DNA from: Arthrospira sp. PCC 9108
GTDB taxonomy: Bacteria; Cyanobacteriota; Cyanobacteriia; Cyanobacteriales; Microcoleaceae
Direction: 5' to 3'
Assembly: GCA_016745315.1 (NCBI GenBank)
Contig: CP066886.1
Coordinates: 4,030,501-4,094,500 of the forward strand
Length of the DNA: 64,000 bases
Part shown: piece by piece, positions 28,083 to 37,008 of the stretch
Layout of the letters: each line of letters opens with the position of its first letter
How positions within the stretch are numbered: position 1 is the stretch's first letter
Made by a program: the position numbers and the translations under genes
Notes under the pieces: generated by a model
Databases searched by the model: none
The model's input: the letters and a program-made list of their open reading frames with translations, nothing else
Told to the model about the DNA's origin: nothing

Positions 28083-28934
28083 CTAAGATAGCAGTTGTGT
28101 GACTACTTGTCTGTATCTTTGATCATTCATCCCTCCGCTTTGTCCTGCTAATTGTGGATCAATATGCCGTCTCATGGCTTCAATGCGATCGCGGGTGGCG
28201 GGGTGAGTGCTTAAAAATGTGGGAGGAGAACTGCTACTTAGAAGTTTTGCCATAAAGTCTAGAGCTGCTTCTTGAGCATATCCAGCCCTACCCAAATTAA
28301 TGATTCCCAGTTCATCTGCTTCAAATTCTGCACTGCGACTATTCGGCCGTCTTAGGGCTAATTCTACCCCAATTTGTACCGCCCTATTAGTATCAAGTCC
28401 AGCCGCCGAAGCCACACCTTGAGCGATCGCCATTTCTCGCATTTGTTGAATAGAATGACGACCGACAATATGCCCAATTTCATGAGCAATTACACTAGCG
28501 AGTTGTGCTTCATTATCGGCGGCGTTAATTAAACCTGTGTGGATATAAACAAATCCCCCCATAGTCGCAAAAGCATTAATCCGAGAATCATCAACTACTT
28601 GGAAAGTATAGGGAATATTAGGGCGATCGCTAGTTTGTACCAGTCGCTGACCAATTTGGTTAACATACATAGCTAAATCGCGGTTACGATGCAAACGAAA
28701 CTCGCGACCTACCATCTGATCATTGATCTGTTTACCAATATTGACTTCTTGGCGATCGGAAATAGTAGAAAGCTGGATAACTTGAATTCCTCTAAAAATC
28801 AACTCCGGGATAGAAATGGCTTGGGTAGCGGGGATAGAACTTAATAAAATCCCACATACCACCGTTACTGATAGCAGTGGATACAGCAAGCGACGGGTAT
28901 TTTTTCGGAGTTGAGGCAGGTAATTTTTAAACAT
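28083..28934 (-). CDS. M48-family metalloprotease, exported
   Basis: The 283-residue protein has an N-terminal signal or anchor helix (residues 15-40, ending PATQA), then an M48 zinc protease with HEIGH (residues about 148-152) and the third ligand glutamate in SAEFEADELG. It resembles periplasmic BepA/LoiP-type proteases that clear misfolded outer-membrane proteins. It lacks the TPR tail of BepA. It is single-gene, with convergent or unrelated neighbours. Confidence 0.88.
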   Translation of the reverse strand: MFKNYLPQLRKNTRRLLYPLLSVTVVCGILLSSIPATQAISIPELIFRGIQVIQLSTISDRQEVNIGKQINDQMVGREFRLHRNRDLAMYVNQIGQRLVQTSDRPNIPYTFQVVDDSRINAFATMGGFVYIHTGLINAADNEAQLASVIAHEIGHIVGRHSIQQMREMAIAQGVASAAGLDTNRAVQIGVELALRRPNSRSAEFEADELGIINLGRAGYAQEAALDFMAKLLSSSSPPTFLSTHPATRDRIEAMRRHIDPQLAGQSGGMNDQRYRQVVTQLLS

Positions 28935-29264
28935 AATTAAACAGTTGTTAGGGTGGAAAAAAGCTAGGCTAGAACATTACGAGGAATCCCAAAGGCTGGA
29001 AGGGTATGGTTGCACTATTTAATAGTTCGGGCGATCGCCCACAATTCAGGAAAAAAATATGTGATCCTCCTTAATGTTAATGTTCCCATCTTTATCCTTG
29101 GCTTTCTCCCTGGTTTGGTGGTCAATCATCTAATTGACGCGCTTAGGTGCATAGCTACTGTTGAAGACAGCGATCGCCCCTACTACACAGGGTGTGATAC
29201 CATAACTATATTCTACCCGTATTTGAGACTGACAATCACTGAAAAAAGTTGCCATTCCCAAAGT
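28935..29264. other. Intergenic stretch, no supported gene
   Basis: These 330 bases lie upstream of the M48 gene and downstream of the EAL gene. A 92-codon open frame on the plus strand begins with TTG, has no ribosome binding site and no family resemblance, so it is not called. Two GCGATCGC sites are present. Confidence 0.45.
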
Positions 29265-30116
29265 TCACCCCAAAAATTGGGCGGTTAGAGGGTGAGGTTG
29301 AGTCAGATAATATCCCTGAGCATAATCTATTTCCAGGTCTCGGAGGGTTTCAAAGGCTTGGGAAGTTTCTACCCCGTTGGCTATGGTCTGAATAGCTAAA
29401 GACTGCGCCACCAACTGAATTATTTGGACAATAGAGCGATCGCCTAAGTCCTGGACAATATCTTTCACCAAATCATCGGCTATTTTCAGATAGTCAACGC
29501 AGACATAGTTCAGATAGTCCAATGGGGAATGCTGACTACCGACTTGATCCACTGTAACATAATAGCCCTGGGTTTGCAGGTCAGCGATCGCATCGGCCGC
29601 CTTTTGAGGGTTAGCCAGAATAATTGATTCCGCAATTTCCCAGCAGAATAGATCCGGTGTCAGGTCTCGTTTAAGCATTTCTTGCTCTAATTTTTGCCAC
29701 TGTCGGTCATTATATAGAGTCCGACTCGATACGTTAATAGCCCAACGATACTTTTCCCGATTTTCCGGGCTAGTTTCCGATAACAAATCTAATACTGTTT
29801 TAATCACCCAGCGGTCTATTTTTTCAGATAATCTTCTATAGCCTGGGGTTATTTTTGGTAAAAACCCGGAACTTGGAACCCCTTGACCTGTCTCATCAAT
29901 AAGTCTGATTAAGATCTCACAGTATCCCTTTGACTCCCCGTTGTTTAGGGAGATAGCTTCTTGAGTATACAGACCCAACCGCTGTTCTGACCAAGCCTTT
30001 TTAAGCAGCTTAATCTGGTGGAGGCGATCGCCATAGTTATCAGCATCGCAACCAGGTAAACAAATAAATTTCGACTGACTACTTAAATCAGTTTTTAATG
30101 CCGCAGACCTTCTCAT
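29265..30116 (-). CDS. EAL-domain protein with altered catalytic residues
   Basis: The 283-residue protein is a single EAL domain, normally a c-di-GMP phosphodiesterase. The first motif is CEILIRL, so the E-x-L glutamate is present. INVSSRTL and EIAES keep the metal asparagine and glutamate. The usual DDFG loop, however, reads DQVGS, and the later A-E-G-V-E reads ANGVE, so two residues needed for metal binding and catalysis are changed. It may bind c-di-GMP or act by protein contact instead of hydrolysing it. No GGDEF domain is attached. Confidence 0.8.
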   Translation of the reverse strand: MRRSAALKTDLSSQSKFICLPGCDADNYGDRLHQIKLLKKAWSEQRLGLYTQEAISLNNGESKGYCEILIRLIDETGQGVPSSGFLPKITPGYRRLSEKIDRWVIKTVLDLLSETSPENREKYRWAINVSSRTLYNDRQWQKLEQEMLKRDLTPDLFCWEIAESIILANPQKAADAIADLQTQGYYVTVDQVGSQHSPLDYLNYVCVDYLKIADDLVKDIVQDLGDRSIVQIIQLVAQSLAIQTIANGVETSQAFETLRDLEIDYAQGYYLTQPHPLTAQFLG

Positions 30117-30295
30117 AAAACTTGACCCCCAACTTAGCTCAGACAGGTGAGCAGATATTATTCCCTATTTCTACGATAACTAGCCTAGGTAAAATAACGA
30201 TGAAGATTTGATGAGATTTTTCTTAGGTTAGTTGTGGCGAGCCAAGTCTGACGGTCTGTGGAGACCCTGAAACATTACCGGAAACTCTACAGGTG

Positions 30296-30454
30296 TCAAT
30301 CCAAATCTAGAAACTGAGATGTGAAAACTTCCACTGTCTCTGTATTGGGGGTGATACTCAATAACCCGAATCGGTGATCAAAAGTCCATTTCCACCCTAA
30401 ATGTAGGTGTAGTGATAAGGTAATAAGTGCAGCTAGTATTAATTTTTCTAACAT
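30296..30454 (-). CDS. Small hydrophobic protein, 52 residues
   Basis: This short ORF is supported by AAGGAG placed 9 bases before the ATG at 30454. It encodes MLEKLILAALITLSLHLHLG, a membrane or signal helix, followed by a short soluble tail. No family was recognised. It is flanked by intergenic DNA and the repeat array at 30642. The in-frame upstream start at 30523 lacks a binding site. It could be a membrane microprotein or a secreted peptide; coding status is not certain. Confidence 0.45.
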   Translation of the reverse strand: MLEKLILAALITLSLHLHLGWKWTFDHRFGLLSITPNTETVEVFTSQFLDLD

Positions 30455-30641
30455 AGCCAATCGCTCCTTTATCAAATAAACATTAACCGCACCCTTTGTG
30501 AACCTAGGATCGATTATAAACAATTAGTCAGATGATGACCATGATTTGATGCAGTTATAACCATGATCTTCTGCACTCAATTGTTGTGATTTCAGTCACA
30601 TTATCAAAATCACTAGATAGCTTCTGTATTTTTTATTACGC

Positions 30642-31838
30642 TTGACGCACCAGAGAGCCAATGGTAGGGTGCGTCAGAAGCAGCCACCCCATTAATCACC
30701 CGAAAATCGAAAACTGACGCACCAGAGAGCGAATATGGTAGGGTGCGTCAGAAGCAGCCACCCCATTCATCACCCGAAAATCGAAAACTGACGCACCAGA
30801 GAGCGAATATGGTAGGGTGCGTCAGAAGCGGCCACCCAATGAATCACCCGAAAATCGAAAACTGACGCACCAGAGAGCGAATATGGTAGGGTGCGTCAGA
30901 AGCGGCCACCCAATGAATCACCCGAAAATCGAAAACTGACGCACCAGAGAGCGAATATGGTAGGGTGCGTCAGAAGCAGCCACCCCATTAATCACCCGAA
31001 AATCGAAAACTGACGCACCAGAGAGCGAATATGGTAGGGTGCGTCAGAAGCGGCCACCCAATGAATCACCCGAAAATCGAAAACTGACGCACCAGAGAGC
31101 GAATATGGTAGGGTGCGTCAGAAGCAGCCACCCAATGAATCACCCGAAAATCGAAAACTGACGCACCAGAGAGCGAATATGGTAGGGTGCGTCAGAAGCA
31201 GCCCACCCAATGAATCACCCGAAAATCGAAAACTGACGCACCAGAGAGCGAATATGGTAGGGTGCGTCAGAAGCGGCCACCCATTAATCACCCGAAAATC
31301 GAAAACTGACGCACCAGAGAGCGAATATGGTAGGGTGCGTCAGAAGCAGCCCACCCAATGAATCACCCGAAAATCGAAAACTGACGCACCAGAGAGCGAA
31401 TATGGTAGGGTGCGTCAGAAGCAGCCACCCAATGAATCACCCGAAAATCGAAAACTGACGCACCAGAGAGCGAATATGGTAGGGTGCGTCAGAAGCAGCC
31501 ACCCAATGAATCACCCGAAAATCGAAAACTGACGCACCAGAGAGCGAATATGGTAGGGTGCGTCAGAAGCAGCCCACCCCATTAATCACCCGAAAATCGA
31601 AAACTGACGCACCAGAGAGCGAATATGGTAGGGTGCGTCAGAAGCAGCCACCCCATTAATCACCCGAAAATCGAAAACTGACGCACCAGAGAGCGAATAT
31701 GGTAGGGTGCGTCAGAAGCGGCCACCCAATGAATCACCCGAAAATCGAAAACTGACGCACCAGAGAGCGAATATGGTAGGGTGCGTCAGAAGCGGCCCAC
31801 CCAATGAATCACCCGAAAATCGAAAACTGACGCACCAG
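30642..31838. repeat. Tandem array of GGTGCGTCAG-type repeats (16 units)
   Basis: There are sixteen units with a period of 73-75 bases. Each has CTGACGCACC, AGAGAGCGAATATGGTA, GGGTGCGTCAG, then GCAGCCACCC and CACCCGAAAATCGAAAA. The facing 10-mers form a tight hairpin in each unit. Units differ at a few positions only (GCAGCC/GCGGCC, ATTAAT/ATGAAT), showing recent expansion or gene-conversion-like homogenisation. ORFs read through it are repeat artefacts. The array lies between the small protein gene and ycf66. Confidence 0.93.
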
Positions 31839-31922
31839 GATAAGCCATTATTAATTATCGATTACTCAGTTAGGTCGCGCTGAGATGTACAATGTCGGCA
31901 GTAGAGATTTGTGGAGCTAAAG

Positions 31923-33572
31923 ATGCTGGCATACATCCTAGCGATCGCAGTTGGCTTAGGGAGCTTTACCCTATACATGGCTGCTTTCTTCTTTCCAGAG
32001 GTTCATCGCAAAAGTGACTTTATCTGGAGTGGTGTGGGTTTATTCTATGCCCTAATTCTATGGGTGTGTGTGGCACGCTTCACCGGGGCAATTTTGTTGG
32101 GCCAAACTGCTAGTGTCGCCCTGTTGGGTTGGTTAGGTTGGCAGACCCTCTTATTGCGTCGGGAAGTGACACCAGCTCATTTACAAACCCCCCTCCCAAC
32201 CCCTGTCAAACAGAAGGTCTCAGGCTTATTTAGCAGCCGTAGCGTTAAAAAATCTACCACCCCTAAACCATCATCTAAAAAGGCTAAAAAGGCTTCTGAA
32301 CCCCCAACCCCCGCCGCCACTCCGGTTACACCAGAAGAAGTAAAACCCTTAACTGAACCTGTGGCGGAACCTGTGGCGGAACCTGTGGCGGAACCTGTGG
32401 CGGAACCTGTGGCGGAACCTGTGGCGGAACCTGTGGCGGAACCTGTAGCTACTACAGAAGAAGCAGAAGCGCCAGCAGAACCATCCCCTGTGGTGGCGGA
32501 GACTGAAGCGGTTGCGCCAGTAGTTGAACCAGAAACTATCACCGAGGAACCAGAATTAGCAGTTTCTGAGCTAGAAGTGGCCGAAGTTGCACCCGAACCC
32601 ACCACAACAGCGGAAGCGGAAACCCCCACGGCTGAGGAAGTATCCGAGACAGTATCCGAGACAGTATCGGAGGAAGTATCGAAGGCGGAGGAAACCCCAA
32701 CAGAGGAGGTGACAGAAACTCCAGAGGTAACCAAACCTGAGCCGGTAGAATCTGCTAAAGTGCCGGAAGATCAACCTAGTGAACCTAAGAAATCCAAAGG
32801 ATTAGGTGGCTTGTTGGCTGGTTTAAAAGGCATATTTGGCGATCGCAAAAAGAAAGAACCCGCCAAAACTGAAGCGCCGGATACTTCTAAGGACAACCCG
32901 AAAGCTCCAGAAACACAAGGGGATGCTTCTGATTGGGATGACAATGATGAGAGTTGGGAAACCGACACTGATAATGCTTCTCCCTCTGAGGCGGAAAAAA
33001 CTAACTCCCCCGATACACCAGAAGCTGGTCAAGTTTCAACCCCAGATATAGAATCTGATCATAGTGGTGCTACTGCTGACCCAGTGTCAACGGTGGAACC
33101 TATAGATGAGGAACCTACAGATGAGGAGCATCAAGATAGTAATGTCAAAGCTGATTCTACTAATGTTGAGACTGTCCCCAGCGTAGAACCTACAGATGGG
33201 GAGCATCAAGATGGTAATATCAAAGCTGAGGCGGAACCTACGGCGACAGATACACCAGAAACCGAGGCTGAAACTGTCGTTTCTCCAGTAGCGGACTCTG
33301 AGGAGGTCAGAACAGATTCTGCTGAAAAGTCTCCCTCAGAGACAATCATAGGGACTCCAGAACCTGAAGCCTCAGACAGTCCTGAAACCTCAGAGAGTTT
33401 AGAATCTGAGAAGTCGTCAACAGAGACAGAGGAGGAAAAGGGGACTCAATCTGAATCTGATTCTGATTCTGGTGTTGCGGAAGACGAGGACGACGAGGAC
33501 GACGACGAAGACGAGGACGACAAAACACCCCGCGCCTTGAAACGTCCCAGAAAGCCTAAACGCAAGAGATAA
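31923..33572 (+). CDS. ycf66: Ycf66-family protein with long acidic repeat tail
   Basis: The N-terminal 85 residues are the Ycf66 domain: MLAYILAIAVGLGSFTLYM, AFFFPEVHRKSDFIWSG and two more hydrophobic helices. It is found in cyanobacteria and plastids and its function is unknown. The 549-residue length is far above the usual core because of a disordered tail: a minisatellite of EPVA units (seven copies of a 12-base repeat), long E/S/T/P-rich stretches, an E/D run near the end and a basic finish (PRKPKRKR). GGAG seven bases before ATG 31923 decides the start; a GTG at 31911 is in frame. TACAAT at 31888-31893 may be a -10 element. Confidence 0.88.
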   Translation: MLAYILAIAVGLGSFTLYMAAFFFPEVHRKSDFIWSGVGLFYALILWVCVARFTGAILLGQTASVALLGWLGWQTLLLRREVTPAHLQTPLPTPVKQKVSGLFSSRSVKKSTTPKPSSKKAKKASEPPTPAATPVTPEEVKPLTEPVAEPVAEPVAEPVAEPVAEPVAEPVAEPVATTEEAEAPAEPSPVVAETEAVAPVVEPETITEEPELAVSELEVAEVAPEPTTTAEAETPTAEEVSETVSETVSEEVSKAEETPTEEVTETPEVTKPEPVESAKVPEDQPSEPKKSKGLGGLLAGLKGIFGDRKKKEPAKTEAPDTSKDNPKAPETQGDASDWDDNDESWETDTDNASPSEAEKTNSPDTPEAGQVSTPDIESDHSGATADPVSTVEPIDEEPTDEEHQDSNVKADSTNVETVPSVEPTDGEHQDGNIKAEAEPTATDTPETEAETVVSPVADSEEVRTDSAEKSPSETIIGTPEPEASDSPETSESLESEKSSTETEEEKGTQSESDSDSGVAEDEDDEDDDEDEDDKTPRALKRPRKPKRKR

Positions 33573-33614
33573 TCAAGGTAAAATATAGATCCAATTGATT
33601 ATTTGGGAGAAAAA

Positions 33615-33971
33615 GTGGCAACCTGGCTTTGTGTTAAAGAGTGTGGCGCTTGCTGTCATCTTGACCCGACAGAACGCCCGGAATTAGACGAATATCTGGG
33701 GGCTGAGGAACTACAATTGTATCTCAGCTTGGTGGGTTCTGATGGTTGGTGCATTCATTTTAATCATGATACCCGCGAATGTAGTATCTACAGCGATCGC
33801 CCTCGGTTTTGTCGAGTCCAAGCTGATGTCTTTGAAGACCTCTATGGTATTGAACCAGACCAGTTAAATGATTTTGCGATTGATTGCTGTCAGCAACAGA
33901 TTATCGGGGTTTATGGGGAGGACTCCCCAGAAATGGAGCGGTTTAACCAGGCTGTGGGTTGGGGTGAGTAG
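33615..33971 (+). CDS. YkgJ-family cysteine-cluster protein
   Basis: The 118-residue protein has the metal-binding pattern CVKECGACC, a later C in GWCIHF, CSIYSDRPRFCR and CC near the end. This is the arrangement of the YkgJ/Fe-S or zinc cluster family (UPF0153), whose role is undefined. The GTG at 33615 is preferred because GGGAG lies just upstream; an in-frame TTG at 33603 is also possible. It is closely followed by the transporter pair, in the same direction. Confidence 0.8.
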   Translation: MATWLCVKECGACCHLDPTERPELDEYLGAEELQLYLSLVGSDGWCIHFNHDTRECSIYSDRPRFCRVQADVFEDLYGIEPDQLNDFAIDCCQQQIIGVYGEDSPEMERFNQAVGWGE

Positions 33972-34025
33972 CCTTGCATCTTCGAGCAGATTAGGTTAAA
34001 TTGGATTTCATAATTGTTTCATACA

Positions 34026-34481
34026 ATGTCAGTGACACTAATTTCCGAGCCTGTGGATTCTTCCCCAAATCAGTCTAATAGCCTTCCTGTGAGTCCTAAC
34101 TGTCAGGAACAACCGTTAAATGAAACTACCATCATTGACCCCGATCGCCTCCAGGTTGACTCTTCCACACAACCAGATATGGTTTCTGGTGCTGCGGGAA
34201 CTATCAAAATTTGGGCGATTTTTACTTCGACATTTTTCACCATATTTCTGGCGGAAATGGGGGATAAAACCCAGATTACTACTTTATTAATTACGGCGGA
34301 ATCTCATAATCCTTGGGTGGTGTTTTTGGGAGCGGGAAGCGCTTTGATTACTACCAGTTTATTGGGGGTTTTGCTAGGTCAATGGTTGGCGCGTCATATT
34401 CAACCCCAAACCTTAGAACGGGCGGCGGGCTTGACTTTGTTATTGATTTCTGCTATCATATTCTGGGAGGTTTTGCATTAG
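34026..34481 (+). CDS. GDT1/UPF0016 half-transporter, first gene
   Basis: The 151-residue protein has a soluble N-terminal 60 residues and three membrane helices. It carries the family signature in FLAEMGDKTQ. GDT1/TMEM165 proteins export Mn2+ or Ca2+; in Synechocystis the single-gene homologue Mnx removes Mn2+ and has two such signatures. Here each half is its own gene, the second starting 34 bases on. The two products probably assemble as a heterodimer in the plasma or thylakoid membrane. The ATG at 34026 is chosen over TTG 34014. Confidence 0.85.
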   Translation: MSVTLISEPVDSSPNQSNSLPVSPNCQEQPLNETTIIDPDRLQVDSSTQPDMVSGAAGTIKIWAIFTSTFFTIFLAEMGDKTQITTLLITAESHNPWVVFLGAGSALITTSLLGVLLGQWLARHIQPQTLERAAGLTLLLISAIIFWEVLH

Positions 34482-34515
34482 TTGATGGGCTGGTAAAATT
34501 AAGTATTAAATATCA

Positions 34516-34803
34516 ATGGATTTACAACTGTTAGGACTGAGTTTTATTACGGTCTTTTTATCGGAGTTGGGAGATAAAAGCCAAGTAGCAGCGATCGCCC
34601 TAAGTGGTACGACGAAATCCCCGAAAGCCATCTTTTTTGGGACAGCATCAGCCCTCGTCTTGGCTAGTCTGATCGGGGTGTTGGTAGGTCAGGGTGTGGC
34701 GGAAATTTTACCGACTCAATGGGTGAAAATGGCGGCGGCGATGGGATTTGCAATTATGGGAACTCGCCTATTATGGAATAGTAGCAAACCCACGGAAGAT
34801 TAA
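34516..34803 (+). CDS. GDT1/UPF0016 half-transporter, second gene
   Basis: The 95-residue protein has three membrane helices and the second signature ELGDKSQVAAIAL. It is the partner of the upstream half-gene and together they reconstitute the two-motif transporter with its acidic cation site. There is no long soluble part. The short intergenic gap suggests cotranscription. Confidence 0.87.
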   Translation: MDLQLLGLSFITVFLSELGDKSQVAAIALSGTTKSPKAIFFGTASALVLASLIGVLVGQGVAEILPTQWVKMAAAMGFAIMGTRLLWNSSKPTED

Positions 34804-34810
34804 CCTACTT

Positions 34811-34830
34811 TAACCCCTCATGGGGGGTTA
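34811..34830. terminator. Probable bidirectional terminator
   Basis: TAACCCC (34811-34817) pairs with GGGGTTA (34824-34830) over a 6-base loop. It sits between the convergent ends of the transporter pair and the 469-residue gene. T-rich flanks are present on both sides but are imperfect. Confidence 0.45.
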
Positions 34831-34834
34831 CATT

Positions 34835-36244
34835 TCATTTCACCCTTTTAATCAATTTCTCGGCGACCCACCACGCACCAACTGCACAAATAATACTCGC
34901 CACCAATGCTATAATGAAGGGATGCCTATACGGTAGCGAAAAGCGATCGCTATCAGGACGCTCCCAAGGTTCAGTCACTAACCCGGAAGTTGAAGCGACG
35001 ATCGCACCCGCCGCAATTCCCACACCCACGGCTTGGATATGGTTTTGTAAGTCCTGGTTAGCGTCTTGTTGCTGTTGGTAATATTTCGCGTCGGCTTCTT
35101 GGCGTTGGCGATCGCACTGGGCTTGGTCAATTTCCACAATGGCGCGAATAGAGGCGATCGCCTGACTAATTAACCCCGTCCCCTGTTCAAAATAACTTAA
35201 ATTGGCGGCAATTTGTCCCCGGAAGTACGGCCCCGTTTCTTCCCCGAAATACCGCCACAATGATAGTTCTTCCTTATCGATTCCTACTTTAGCACAAATC
35301 TGCTCAATTGTGTCATTATAATTGTTAAGATTTATGTGAATTGTTGTGCCCAAATCCTTCATTTTCCGCAGGAGGCGATCGTAAATCAGAGAATCAGCGG
35401 ATAGTTGTTTTAACTGAGTTTTGAAATCCTGGAGATAGGTATTATCTTGGGGGTCAGGTTTGGCGCTATCAATTTGGGCTTGAATTTGGTCTAAGGTGGG
35501 GTCTAGGCTGAGATAATATTGTTTGAGTTGCTGGTAAATCTCCCGGCTATCTTGAAAAGCCTTGCTGACTTTATGGCGATAGAAAAACAGGTCAAAGATG
35601 GAAGAAAAGCATTGGTTTTTTTGCAGGGTTTGGTCGGCGAGTTCATCTCGGAATAGCCAGATGAGAACATGGGGGTATTTATCGGGTTCGCGGGGATTCC
35701 CATATTCAAAAATCGGACTCCCAAATAATTCCCGACTGCGAGAGGGGTCAGCCTTTTGATTGAATAAAGCCTGATAGCATTGATTGGCTAATTTGGTTAA
35801 TTCCGAACCTTGCAAATCTTGATTTTCTGGGGTTAAATTTAGGGTTAATAGCAGAGTTTGTCCGAGAAAATATGGGCTTGGGGGAAAGGGTAAAATCTGG
35901 TTGGGGTTCAACTGTTCCAGAATGGGAATTTCCACAAGGTTGGTGGTGTCGCTATCATCATAGCCAATATTCAGAAATACCCCATAACTGTCTTCTTGAA
36001 GTTGTACAGGTTGGATAAAGCCTTCGATATCGTTGGAGTCGGTGAGGGTGAAGGAAATCTGCTTGTCGGGTGGGGGGAGGAGGATGCGATTTTCGCCCTC
36101 GTGAAGATGGGGTATCAGTCGGGTTTCGGTGAGGTGGGAGAGAAGGCGATCGCAATTTAACCACAGGGGGTGAGTCTCTCCCTCGGTGTCATCTTCCCGG
36201 AGATGGTAAGCGCATAAATAGAGATTGGGGGCGAAAATGTTCAT
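34835..36244 (-). CDS. CHAT-operon membrane protein, possible CATRA-type effector/partner
   Basis: The 469-residue protein is of uncertain family. Residues 1-220 form a mixed alpha/beta domain starting MNIFAPNLYLCAYHLRED. Residues 225-400 are helical, with YRHKVSKAFQDSR and a glutamine-rich coiled coil (QRQEADAKYYQQQQDANQ). Two hydrophobic segments follow near the end, split by a short polar loop, then a basic tail. It is the last gene of the minus-strand operon headed by the TPR-CHAT protein and overlaps the 77-residue gene by ATGA. The layout resembles proteins that I recall from caspase/TPR-associated (CATRA) conflict systems, but without a search this is tentative. Confidence 0.55.
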   Translation of the reverse strand: MNIFAPNLYLCAYHLREDDTEGETHPLWLNCDRLLSHLTETRLIPHLHEGENRILLPPPDKQISFTLTDSNDIEGFIQPVQLQEDSYGVFLNIGYDDSDTTNLVEIPILEQLNPNQILPFPPSPYFLGQTLLLTLNLTPENQDLQGSELTKLANQCYQALFNQKADPSRSRELFGSPIFEYGNPREPDKYPHVLIWLFRDELADQTLQKNQCFSSIFDLFFYRHKVSKAFQDSREIYQQLKQYYLSLDPTLDQIQAQIDSAKPDPQDNTYLQDFKTQLKQLSADSLIYDRLLRKMKDLGTTIHINLNNYNDTIEQICAKVGIDKEELSLWRYFGEETGPYFRGQIAANLSYFEQGTGLISQAIASIRAIVEIDQAQCDRQRQEADAKYYQQQQDANQDLQNHIQAVGVGIAAGAIVASTSGLVTEPWERPDSDRFSLPYRHPFIIALVASIICAVGAWWVAEKLIKRVK

Positions 36245-36474
36245 TGTAATGGGTTATAATCTATGGGAGTGGCTTGTCCGGCGGCGCGTTGTTGTTTGGC
36301 TTGACGTGCGGCGGCGACTAAGGCAGATTGAGTCCGATTAAACGCCGTATTCCACCGTTGTTCATCTTGCAAATCGGCGATATAGTCCCGTAAATGTGCA
36401 ATCACTTGGTTTTGAACCGTATCGGGTAAAGATTCAACCAGAGTCACTAATTCTTGAATCGCTGGGGATGACAT
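36241..36474 (-). CDS. Small helical protein of the CHAT operon
   Basis: This is a 77-residue, predominantly helical and hydrophilic protein, with EELVTLVESLP-like and VIAHLRDYIADLQDEQ segments. Proteins of this size and look often act as antitoxins or adaptors, but no family is certain. AGGAG lies 8 bases before the ATG, so it has its own ribosome site just after the repeat array. The stop overlaps the next start (ATGA), so it is translationally coupled to the 469-residue gene. Confidence 0.65.
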   Translation of the reverse strand: MSSPAIQELVTLVESLPDTVQNQVIAHLRDYIADLQDEQRWNTAFNRTQSALVAAARQAKQQRAAGQATPIDYNPLQ

Positions 36475-36500
36475 GGGTTAAGCTCCTAAGTTTGTATTTT

Positions 36501-37008
36501 GTAGGTTGGGTGGAATGAAATGTAACCCAACATTTTAGCCGGATTTGTTGGGTTGCGCTGTCGCTTCACCCAACCTACGACTCCTGAGTTGGGATTTTGT
36601 AGGATTTTGTAGGTTGGGTGGAATGAAATGTAACCCAACATTTTAGCCGGATTTGTTGGGTTGCGCTGTCGCTTCACCCAACCTACGACTCCTGAGTTGG
36701 GATTTTGTAGGATTTTGTAGGTTGGGTGGAATGAAATGTAACCCAACATTTTAGCCGGATTTGTTGGGTTGCGCTGTCGCTTCACCCAACCTACGACTCC
36801 TGAGTTGAGATTTTGTAGGTTGGGTGGAATGAAATGTAACCCAACATTTTACCTGAATTTGTTGGGTTGCGCTGTCGCTTCACCCAACCTACGACTCCTG
36901 AGTTGGGATTTTGTAGGATTTTGTAGGTTGGGTGGAATGAAATGTAACCCAACATTTTAGCCGGATTTGTTGGGTTGCGCTGTCGCTTCACCCAACCTAC
37001 GACTCTAC
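36501..37008. repeat. Tandem array of GTAGGTTGGGT hairpin repeats (5 units)
   Basis: Units start at 36501, 36609, 36718, 36815 and 36923 with a period of 97-109 bases. Each begins GTAGGTTGGGTGG and closes with ACCCAACCTAC, with an inner AACCCAACA/TGTTGGGTT pair, so a long hairpin can form. Open frames across it on both strands repeat the same peptide and are artefacts. It interrupts the CHAT operon, and its right side enters the 3' part of the gene that ends at 36791. Confidence 0.9.

Noticed and set aside
29010..29288. Plus-strand ORF of 92 residues
   Set aside because: It has a TTG start and no ribosome site, it overlaps the EAL gene end, and the composition is unlike neighbouring proteins.
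31113..31361. Plus-strand ORF of 82 residues with an internal repeat
   Set aside because: The frame is a by-product of the repeat period, its peptide repeats exactly with the DNA unit, and it has no ribosome site.
32177..32734. Minus-strand ORF of 185 residues within ycf66
   Set aside because: It is the shadow of the low-complexity coding strand; serine/threonine/glycine repeats mirror the EPVA minisatellite.
36486..36785. Minus-strand ORF of 99 residues
   Set aside because: It is composed wholly of repeat units (KRQRNPTNPAKMLG several times), with no independent coding sequence.
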